From the NCBI GenBank assembly GCA_023390215.1, contig JAEWDG010000169.1, forward strand, positions 1 to 9,889: DNA of 9,889 nt. Reading direction: 5' to 3'. Shown in pieces: positions 1-5,137 of this stretch. How positions within the stretch are numbered: the stretch's first letter is position 1; every line of letters starts with the position of its first letter. Origin of the DNA: Bacteroidota bacterium. GTDB lineage: Bacteria; Bacteroidota; Bacteroidia; Chitinophagales; Chitinophagaceae. A model generated the notes under the pieces. The model was not told the origin of the DNA and did not search any database. It was given only the letters and a program-made list of their open reading frames with translations. A program made the translations under genes and the position numbers.

Positions 1-1874
1 CTTGCCACGTTTGAAGAAAGTACATGATTTAATACGACAAACTGGTAGATTTCTTTACTGCTTTTTTGTTTGTTCGCAGGTTCGGTGAGCATACGATGAA
101 ACGCTGCTGATAAATTCGAAATACTCACAAACAGTTCTTTTCTGGCCAGCTTGTATTCCAGCACAGAAACCTGGTTTCCTGATAAAACTTCTCTTAGCAT
201 TTTCAGGTAGTTGATGTTCGCTTTTAGTACGCCGTTGAGATAGCTGCTGATATGTTTTGATTCCCAATGAGGGAACAGAAAATAATTGGCAAGAAATGCA
301 AGGAAACCGGCGAAAGCAGTATCTATCAAACGTTCTTCAGCCACGGCCCAGGTTTTTAATCCCAGCAAATTGAAAAGTATGATTACGTAAGGCGTTGTAA
401 AGATCACCATTACACGGTAGTTGATACGCTGGAAAGAATAGGTACCCAACATAAAAAACACAATAAGACCAAAAAGTATATCACGGTTATGAACAAAATA
501 CGTGATCAGCAAACCAATGGTGGCGCCTGCAACCGTTCCTACAAGCCGTTGAACATTTCGCTCTTTGGTTAATCCAAAACCAGGTTTCAAAATCACGATG
601 GTGGTAAGCAAAACCCAATAGCTGTGATTGCCATAAGACACGGTTTCCGTTACCCAATATCCAACCAGGCAGGTCAGCATCATACGAATGGAATGACGAA
701 ATGCGGCTGATTCTAAGTGTAAATTATTAACAAGCAGATTCAGGTCCACCTGCTGGTGTGATACAAATTTTTTATATTCAGCATCACTGAACAATTTCCT
801 GTTCTCATGAAAGCCGGCTTCAAAATAACGTGCAACATCATCGATCTTCTCGCCGAGGGTACGCAGGTTAACGAGCACTTTTTTTAGCACAAGGGTTGAA
901 CGGCCGCTTGTCTGTAACGCATCCACTTTTAATTTCATCGCATTAAGCGCGTCAATAAGGTCGTAAGTTCTTTCGTATTTGTGGTTAGACTGTATAGAGA
1001 GCCCGATCGCGTCCAACTCATCCGCAAGCTGATGTAGAATAAGTGATACGTCAGATAAGATACCGGTGTCTTTATAAGTCTTTCTCAACGATTCATAATC
1101 ATACCAGGTTGCGTTGATTTGTTCATACAGATCCATCAGGTCTGAAAATGTAAGAATCAGAATTTTTCCCTGCCGCGTTGTTTCTTTTGTCAGTTCCCGG
1201 TTCTTATACAGTAGTTCGCGCACAGTCTCCTGTTTTTCTGTTACAACTACCTGTTGAGATAGCAGTTTTCGATATTCTTCTTCAAAAGAAGTATTGATGT
1301 CGTATAATTCGCCTTTGATCCGCAGATACGCTGCGGTTTCATGTATGCAAAGTCCCAGTGATCGCTGGGCAGGCCGGTAGGGTGTTATCCTGTAAAAAAT
1401 TAAAGCGAAAAGGAAATACCAGATTCCCCCTGCCAGGATCAAGACAGCTTCTTCCAGCGACTCTCCAGGTGTTGAAAGTTTAGTCATCCGGAGGATCATC
1501 GCCAATAAAGCCGCTGTGCCCACCGCAGCAGCCCTGGCCCCGTACACACTGATCATGGTAAAGAAGAAAGACGACAAGCCTACCAAAACTCCCATCACCA
1601 GTGCATTACCATTCAGAAAACCCGTGAGTAAGGTCATCAAAAAAACGAACAGGTTGCCATAAAGCATACCATTTTTCTTATGTTCTACGGGGCCCGGAGC
1701 ATCGCAAATACTCACACATAATGCACCCAGTGCGACGCTGAACCCGGCTTCAATATATCCGAATTGGGCAAGAATGAAAACCGGAATGATGATTTCCAGG
1801 GTGGTACGAATGCCGTCCGCCAGGTATTGGCTATAAAGAAAATAGCGGATCTTCTGTTCGCGTGGCTGATACAT
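1..1874 (-). CDS. FUSC/YccS-family inner-membrane protein (3' end cut by window edge)
   Basis: The reading frame is open from an ATG at 1874 down to base 1, giving 624 residues with no stop, so the C-terminus lies outside the window. Two hydrophobic blocks (about residues 22-162 and 395-535, several membrane segments each) flank a soluble, charged, probably helical region (about 170-390). This is the duplicated layout of YccS/YhfK-like FUSC proteins. The second block carries the family signature: HSYWVLLTTIVILKPGFG (417-434), then ERNVQRLVGTVAGATIG (438-454), with Arg439, Arg443 and the GT pair. The family (fusaric acid resistance protein-like, aromatic acid exporter-like) sits in the inner membrane and is thought to export small aromatic or amphipathic compounds; the substrate here is unknown. 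The start is chosen because MYQPREQKIRYF leads directly into the first membrane segment. No consensus promoter was found immediately upstream. The gene points away from its right-hand neighbours and no partner such as an HlyD-type adaptor is visible. Confidence 0.9.
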   Translation of the reverse strand, partial: MYQPREQKIRYFLYSQYLADGIRTTLEIIIPVFILAQFGYIEAGFSVALGALCVSICDAPGPVEHKKNGMLYGNLFVFLMTLLTGFLNGNALVMGVLVGLSSFFFTMISVYGARAAAVGTAALLAMILRMTKLSTPGESLEEAVLILAGGIWYFLFALIFYRITPYRPAQRSLGLCIHETAAYLRIKGELYDINTSFEEEYRKLLSQQVVVTEKQETVRELLYKNRELTKETTRQGKILILTFSDLMDLYEQINATWYDYESLRKTYKDTGILSDVSLILHQLADELDAIGLSIQSNHKYERTYDLIDALNAMKLKVDALQTSGRSTLVLKKVLVNLRTLGEKIDDVARYFEAGFHENRKLFSDAEYKKFVSHQQVDLNLLVNNLHLESAAFRHSIRMMLTCLVGYWVTETVSYGNHSYWVLLTTIVILKPGFGLTKERNVQRLVGTVAGATIGLLITYFVHNRDILFGLIVFFMLGTYSFQRINYRVMVIFTTPYVIILFNLLGLKTWAVAEERLIDTAFAGFLAFLANYFLFPHWESKHISSYLNGVLKANINYLKMLREVLSGNQVSVLEYKLARKELFVSISNLSAAFHRMLTEPANKQKSSKEIYQFVVLNHVLSSNVA

Positions 1875-1900
1875 TGGTACAAATTAAATTGAAAAACAGC

Positions 1901-1920
1901 TTCGGAACATCGTTCGGAAC
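1901..1920. repeat. Tandem TTCGGAAC direct repeat upstream of the FUSC gene
   Basis: TTCGGAAC occurs at 1901-1908 and again at 1913-1920, a 12-base period, 27-46 bases upstream of the FUSC start codon. A second pair, AACAGCTT, brackets it at 1895-1902 and 1927-1934. The position suits a regulator-binding site for the FUSC gene. The repeats are visible in the sequence; the regulatory role is a guess. Confidence 0.3.
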
Positions 1921-2041
1921 TATTTGAACAGCTTAATCAGGGATAACCAGAAATGTTTTCGCCAGTTTTCCGGGCACCGGAAGTTCCCTGGTTTCGCCTT
2001 CTTTATATGGTAGATAATGAGCAATAACATTCAGTTAGCTA

Positions 2042-2061
2042 AATACCCGCTTTAGGGTATT
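2042..2061. promoter_or_regulatory. Palindromic operator-like site AATACCC-N6-GGGTATT
   Basis: A perfect 7-bp inverted repeat (AATACCC at 2042-2048, GGGTATT at 2055-2061) around the spacer GCTTTA. Its right arm overlaps the TTG of a consensus plus-strand promoter at 2060-2062, the usual placement of a repressor site. It could also fold as a hairpin, but no T-tract follows, so a protein-binding site is more likely. It lies about 170 bases upstream of the FUSC start and might act in that direction too. The regulator is not identifiable from this window. Confidence 0.4.
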
Positions 2062-2089
2062 GTCCGGCATCTTTGCTTCAGTAATTTTG
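2060..2089 (+). promoter_or_regulatory. Bacteroidota-type promoter TTG-N19-TAATTTTG
   Basis: TTG at 2060-2062 and TAATTTTG at 2082-2089, separated by 19 bases, match the Bacteroidota primary sigma consensus (TTG/TTTG, 17-23 bases, TAnnTTTG) at every fixed position. Transcription would start near 2095. No credible ORF follows; a terminator-like hairpin is reached within about 60 bases. The -33 element overlaps the palindrome at 2042-2061. Confidence 0.5.
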
Positions 2090-2094
2090 ACTCA

Positions 2095-2155
2095 GGTTTT
2101 TCATAGGATATTGGATTTTAAAGCGGGGCTAGATTTCTATCTTGGCCCTTTTTTT
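2095..2155 (+). ncRNA. Candidate short untranslated transcript (orphan small RNA)
   Basis: This is the stretch between the predicted start site of the promoter at 2060-2089 and the end of the T-tract of the hairpin at 2126-2155, about 60 bases. It has no ATG and matches no RNA family I recognise. It is called only because promoter, operator-like palindrome and intrinsic terminator stand in the right order and spacing with no gene between them. It could instead be a leader that terminates early, but the next gene has its own candidate promoter. Confidence 0.25.
2126..2155 (+). terminator. Intrinsic terminator-like hairpin with seven-T tail
   Basis: GGGC (2126-2129) pairs with GCCC (2145-2148) and AGAT (2131-2134) pairs with ATCT (2139-2142) around a TTCT loop, with a small internal bulge (T against TG). 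Seven T residues follow directly (2149-2155). The orientation fits plus-strand transcripts. No plus-strand gene lies upstream, so it would end only the short transcript predicted to start near 2095. Confidence 0.45.
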
Positions 2156-2391
2156 ATTTATAAAACGGATACCTGTTGTTTTAGGATACCAACGGCAGGA
2201 ACTGTATTAACGTGTTTTCATTTTCTTCTGAAGAAAACTGATGTGTAAAATTTCAAATTGTTTTGTGTTTTTAAATTTAACCAGGTTTTTTCCTGATCAT
2301 ATTTTGAATGTTCATTTATAAAGACTTCAGGTTCTGGAACGTACCCAGTCTAAAATTTCGATATAAGATTTTTTTTTCAAACCATGTTCGG

Positions 2392-2421
2392 CCTGGTCTT
2401 TCCGAATAGTTATCCTGGTCT
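2392..2421 (+). promoter_or_regulatory. CCTGGTCT direct repeat, activator-site-like
   Basis: CCTGGTCT occurs at 2392-2399 and 2414-2421, a 22-base period (about two helical turns on the same face of DNA). The second copy ends five bases before the candidate -33 element at 2427. Paired direct repeats at this spacing resemble sites of LytTR-type response regulators, which are common in this phylum, although the repeat does not clearly match a known LytTR motif. Role inferred from geometry only. Confidence 0.3.
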
Positions 2422-2426
2422 GAAAA

Positions 2427-2456
2427 TTGATACCTCGCCGCATCGTTGTATTTTTA
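2427..2456 (+). promoter_or_regulatory. Candidate promoter of the outer-membrane barrel gene
   Basis: TTG at 2427-2429, then 19 bases, then TATTTTTA at 2449-2456. This fits the TAnnTTTG element except for its final G. Transcription would begin near 2462, giving a leader of about 20 bases before the TTG start codon at 2484. Confidence 0.4.
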
Positions 2457-2483
2457 TTGATATTCACCATTAATAATTGATAA

Positions 2484-3107
2484 TTGAACAAGCTACTTAT
2501 TGTCGCGGTTTTTAGTTTATACGCTACTGTTGTAATGGGCCAACGTAATCCCCTGAATTGGGATCATGAAAATTTGATTCGTGCGGGCATAAAAGGCGGT
2601 GTTAATCTGAATAAAATTCAGGGTAAATCTTTCAAGCAGGGATTCAATTATAATTTTCAGGCTGGTGGATTTGTGCAGATCAATTTCAGTAAAAGATTTG
2701 GGTTACAGCCTGAAGTGAATTTCGTTCAGACTACTGCTGAATTCAGCAGCGATGGAACTGATATTTATGATGATTTGTTTCTGGATGGAGAACAGAAAAA
2801 ATCCAAACTCAGTTACCTGGAAGTGCCACTATTGCTTAACTATAACCTGGGACCGAGCAGGAGGGTGAAGTTACAGGCCGGTCCTGCTTACGGGGGCTTA
2901 CTTAAACAAACAACAGACAGCCTGAAAGCAGGTGCCAAACTCTACAAAAATGCGGAGTGGTCGGCGATAGGAGGGTTGTGGATACAACTGCCGCTCGTAA
3001 ATCTCGGTGCACGATATAAACTCGGCCTTTCAAATGTTAATGCTGTTGATGATCGCCAAACCTGGAGAAATCAGGCAATTCAGATCTTCATTGGCTTAAC
3101 ATTTTAA
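2484..3107 (+). CDS. PorT-family / OmpW-like small outer-membrane beta-barrel protein
   Basis: A 207-residue protein of the outer membrane beta-barrel domain 2 type (often annotated PorT family), expected to form a small barrel in the outer membrane; the cargo or role is unknown. Residues 1-19 (MNKLLIVAVFSLYATVVMG) form a signal peptide with cleavage before Gln20. The mature part shows alternating strand patterns, the family-typical KGGVNLNKI near residue 37 and YLEVPLLLNYN at 111-121, and it ends in Phe, as barrel proteins recognised by the BAM complex do. The start must be TTG at 2484: the codon just before it is TAA in frame, and the first in-frame ATG (codon 18) would delete the signal peptide. 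A candidate promoter lies at 2427-2456 and a weak terminator follows the stop. No partner gene is evident; the next gene is a cytoplasmic exonuclease with its own spacing of 72 bases. Confidence 0.85.
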   Translation: MNKLLIVAVFSLYATVVMGQRNPLNWDHENLIRAGIKGGVNLNKIQGKSFKQGFNYNFQAGGFVQINFSKRFGLQPEVNFVQTTAEFSSDGTDIYDDLFLDGEQKKSKLSYLEVPLLLNYNLGPSRRVKLQAGPAYGGLLKQTTDSLKAGAKLYKNAEWSAIGGLWIQLPLVNLGARYKLGLSNVNAVDDRQTWRNQAIQIFIGLTF

Positions 3108-3117
3108 AATGCAGACT

Positions 3118-3138
3118 GAATAAACTTCAGTTTATTTT
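3118..3138 (+). terminator. Weak AT-rich hairpin after the barrel gene
   Basis: AATAAAC (3119-3125) pairs with GTTTATT (3130-3136) around TTCA, extended by a G-T pair (3118/3137), ten bases after the stop of the barrel gene and followed by a T-rich stretch. An overlapping alternative stem, ACTGAA/TTCAGT (3115-3131), is also possible. The stem is AT-rich, so termination may be partial and could allow read-through into the exonuclease gene, for which no separate consensus promoter was found. Confidence 0.35.
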
Positions 3139-3179
3139 CTGGATTTTTTCCGGGACGGTTTTTATGTTGCGTTAAAAAT

Positions 3180-3947
3180 ATGCGTAATAGAAAACCTGAG
3201 GATCTTCTCATCATCGATATTGAAACAGTCGCCGTTTCGCCTGATCTTTTGTCTCTGGACCCAGGCTGGCAAAAATGCTGGGCTGATAAAGTCTCCCGAT
3301 TTATTTCTGATGAATGGACTGCAGAATCTTTATATCCTAAACGCGCGGCGGTGATGGCGGAGTTCGCAAAAATAATTTGCATTTCCTGCGGCCTTTTGGA
3401 AAAAGATCATTTCAGAAAATTATACATAAGAAGTTTTTCAGGTGAAGACGAAAAGCTGTTGCTTTCTGAATTTATTTTATTTCTCCGGCAGATGGAAAAC
3501 AGGGGACGCATATTTTGTTTTGCCGGCCATAATATTAAGGAATTTGATATTCCTTTTATCTGCCGAAGGTTGATCGCCAACGAACTCATGATACCTCGTC
3601 AACTGGATTTTCAGGACATGAAGCCCTGGGAAACCAACCTTGTGGATACGTTTCAATACTGGCGTTTCGGAGATTACAAACATTTCACCTCCCTGGAATT
3701 ATTGACCCGTCTATTGAATATACCATCTCCAAAAGAAGATATCGACGGGAGCCAGATCCATACCATTTTCTGGAATTCCCGCGATGAAGCGGAGCGATTG
3801 AAAAATATGGTTAGGATAACGCGCTATTGTGAAAACGACATCATCGCCACAGCAAATCTCATCCTCCGTTTTAAAGGATTACCCGGTCTTCATGAGGACG
3901 ATATCGTTCGCAGAAATATTCTACCTGAAACTTATTTTGAAACCTGA
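3180..3947 (+). CDS. Predicted PolB-like 3'-5' exonuclease (DEDD superfamily)
   Basis: A 255-residue cytoplasmic protein matching the PolB-like exonuclease 2 family, a stand-alone version of the proofreading domain of family B DNA polymerases. The DEDD metal-binding motifs are all present: ExoI with Asp13 and Glu15 (LLIIDIETVAV), ExoII with GHNIKEFDIPF (116-126, Asp123), and ExoIII with RYCENDIIAT (215-224, Tyr216 and Asp220, the DEDDy form). It should remove nucleotides from 3' ends of DNA or RNA with two divalent metals; the cellular role in repair or RNA processing is not established. The ATG at 3180 leaves 12 residues before the first catalytic Asp, a natural start. The 3' end overlaps the convergent EEP gene by 16 bases, so its last codons are antisense to that gene's end. 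It shows no signal peptide, unlike its neighbours, and so is probably not part of the envelope module. Confidence 0.88.
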   Translation: MRNRKPEDLLIIDIETVAVSPDLLSLDPGWQKCWADKVSRFISDEWTAESLYPKRAAVMAEFAKIICISCGLLEKDHFRKLYIRSFSGEDEKLLLSEFILFLRQMENRGRIFCFAGHNIKEFDIPFICRRLIANELMIPRQLDFQDMKPWETNLVDTFQYWRFGDYKHFTSLELLTRLLNIPSPKEDIDGSQIHTIFWNSRDEAERLKNMVRITRYCENDIIATANLILRFKGLPGLHEDDIVRRNILPETYFET

Positions 3948-4999
3948 GCCGGTTCAACTTTTTTCAGCATTACGAGAAATGTCGGAAAGTGATCGGAATA
4001 CCCATAATTATAGGTGATGCCGTCCCAGGTTCTTTTCGGATAGCCATGATATTTTCCGGTTTGCTGAACAAGATATTCGGGGTTGAAAATATTTGCCTTG
4101 TAATAATGATATCCCGGTTGGTTTTTATCCAGCCAGGCCTGGGAAACAACAATCTGATCAAATAAGCCCCAGGAATCCTGGTAAGCTATTGTGCCCAGCC
4201 CCTGTTTGTAAAAACTCACCCAGGGGTTGTAAATACCTGAACGCTGAACATCTTTCATATTTCCTTTCGCATTGATCACTTTTGTCATGCTCGGGCTAAC
4301 GGGATCATCATTCAGGTCGCCCATTAAAACAACTTTCGAGTAAGGGTTAACACTCATGATAGAATCGATTACTTTTTTTGCCGTTCCTGCCGCAGCAGCG
4401 CGTGCCGGTATGGAACGTTCTTCACCGCCCGACCTTGAAGGCCAGTGGTTTACAAATACATGAATGGTGTCTCCATCCAGCATTCCCTTTACATATAACA
4501 CATCACGGGTAAAATAAGAATCCTTCGAACCACCAGGAAGTTTTACGAACAGGGGTTGGGAATATAATGGAGTGAAATATTTTGGGTTATAAAACATTGC
4601 CACATCTACCCCCCGAACATCCGGAGAATTATAATGAACGAACTTCCAGCCGCGTGCACTAAGATTTTTACTTTTAACGATGTCGGTAAGAACAGTATCG
4701 TTCTCAATTTCCGCCACGCCAAGTATGGCCAGGCCATCAGGGTTTACAGAAGTTCCCATTTCTGAGATGACGGTGGAGAGCCTGTTTACCTTGTCCAGAT
4801 ATACGCGGGAATTATAATGTCTTTCACTTGTGGGCAGAAATTCTTCATCATCGATCATTGGATTGTTAACCGTATCGTAGAAATTTTCCAGGTTGTAAAA
4901 TCCGATAATGGCGGGTTTGAAAGATGACTTTTGAGCATAAGTTGCTGAAAAACAAGTAAATAGGATAGCAGTTGCAGTAAATAATTTTCTCATTTTCAT
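3932..4999 (-). CDS. Exported endonuclease/exonuclease/phosphatase (EEP) family protein
   Basis: A 355-residue protein of the EEP (DNase I-like) superfamily, which hydrolyses phosphodiester or phosphomonoester bonds with a divalent metal. Using the ATG at 4999, residues 1-22 form a signal peptide (MKMRKLFTATAILFTCFSAT, then YA) cut before Gln23, so it acts outside the cytoplasm. Core motifs in order: FYNLENFYDT (34-43, Asn36), GVAEIEN (94-100, Glu97), FVNHWPSRSGG (182-192, His185), MGDLNDDP (226-233, Asp228, Asn230) and YSDHFPT (334-340, Asp336, His337). All catalytic positions are intact. The frame is open back to an ATG at 5077, but that start would place 26 charged residues before the signal peptide and lies upstream of the promoter at 5012-5042; a start at 4993 (MRKLF) is equally possible. 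It is transcribed divergently from the TonB-dependent receptor. Extracellular nuclease is the leading function; a phosphatase acting on nucleotides or inositol or lipid phosphates cannot be excluded. Confidence 0.9.
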   Translation of the reverse strand: MKMRKLFTATAILFTCFSATYAQKSSFKPAIIGFYNLENFYDTVNNPMIDDEEFLPTSERHYNSRVYLDKVNRLSTVISEMGTSVNPDGLAILGVAEIENDTVLTDIVKSKNLSARGWKFVHYNSPDVRGVDVAMFYNPKYFTPLYSQPLFVKLPGGSKDSYFTRDVLYVKGMLDGDTIHVFVNHWPSRSGGEERSIPARAAAAGTAKKVIDSIMSVNPYSKVVLMGDLNDDPVSPSMTKVINAKGNMKDVQRSGIYNPWVSFYKQGLGTIAYQDSWGLFDQIVVSQAWLDKNQPGYHYYKANIFNPEYLVQQTGKYHGYPKRTWDGITYNYGYSDHFPTFLVMLKKVEPAQVSK

Positions 5000-5011
5000 T
5001 AATGTGTGCGG

Positions 5012-5042
5012 CAAAGTTATCTGAACCTGGGTATCCTGCAAA
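5012..5042 (-). promoter_or_regulatory. Consensus Bacteroidota promoter of the EEP gene
   Basis: Read on the minus strand: TTTG (5042-5039), 19 bases, TAACTTTG (5019-5012), a full match to TTTG-N19-TAnnTTTG. The start of transcription would fall around 5006, leaving a leader of only about 6-12 bases before the ATGs at 4999 and 4993. This fixes the translation start downstream of 5012. Confidence 0.7.
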
Positions 5043-5104
5043 GGACGTGGATAAGAACGAAATGTTATTGTTGACAAAATCTCACCGCGGGAGCGTATAA
5101 GTTG

Positions 5105-5112
5105 TAGATTTG
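5105..5112 (+). promoter_or_regulatory. Candidate -7 element (TAGATTTG) of the receptor operon
   Basis: TAGATTTG fully matches TAnnTTTG and lies 25 bases before the receptor's start codon, a normal distance. No TTG lies 17-23 bases upstream; the nearest is at 5071-5073, 31 bases away. The promoter may therefore be weak or need an activator. A second, poorer option pairs TTG 5071-5073 with TATAAGTTG at 5096-5104. Confidence 0.4.
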
Positions 5113-5137
5113 CGAACTTTTTTTAACAAAGCTAATT

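Larger units (their letters stand above)
1875..2483. other. 609-base intergenic region without a convincing protein gene
   Basis: AT-rich spacer between the minus-strand FUSC gene and the plus-strand outer-membrane barrel gene. From left to right it holds tandem TTCGGAAC repeats near the FUSC start, a 7-bp palindrome overlapping a consensus plus-strand promoter, a hairpin with a seven-T tail, and a direct repeat next to the promoter of the barrel gene. A 17-base odd palindrome (TTTTCTTC T GAAGAAAA, 2221-2237) and a run of nine T (2369-2377) have no assigned role. Short open frames exist on both strands but none has a credible start, composition or family match. Confidence 0.7.

Noticed and set aside
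1920..2030. 36-codon minus-strand ORF (MLLLIIYHIKKAKPG...) just upstream of FUSC, and an overlapping open stretch in another minus frame (1933-2034) reading ...LPVPGKLAKTFLVIPD
   Set aside because: Both are short, neither has a promoter or family match, and the second lacks an ATG. A gene remnant is possible but cannot be supported without a homology search.
2221..2237. Odd palindrome TTTTCTTC T GAAGAAAA
   Set aside because: Low-complexity purine/pyrimidine composition, no T-tract of a terminator after it, and no promoter near it; likely chance in AT-rich spacer.
2060..2248. 62-codon plus-strand frame starting with TTG in the intergenic region
   Set aside because: Its start coincides with the candidate -33 element, it crosses the hairpin and T-tract at 2126-2155, and the peptide resembles no known family and is rich in Phe as expected from random AT-rich DNA.
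3829..4275. Several 60-70 codon frames opposite or offset to the exonuclease and EEP genes
   Set aside because: They lie wholly inside well-supported genes with intact catalytic motifs and have no recognisable content of their own.
5071..5101. TTGACA-N19-TATAAG resembling an E. coli sigma-70 promoter before the receptor gene
   Set aside because: The spacer is longer than optimal and the primary sigma factor of this phylum uses a different consensus; TAGATTTG nearby fits better.
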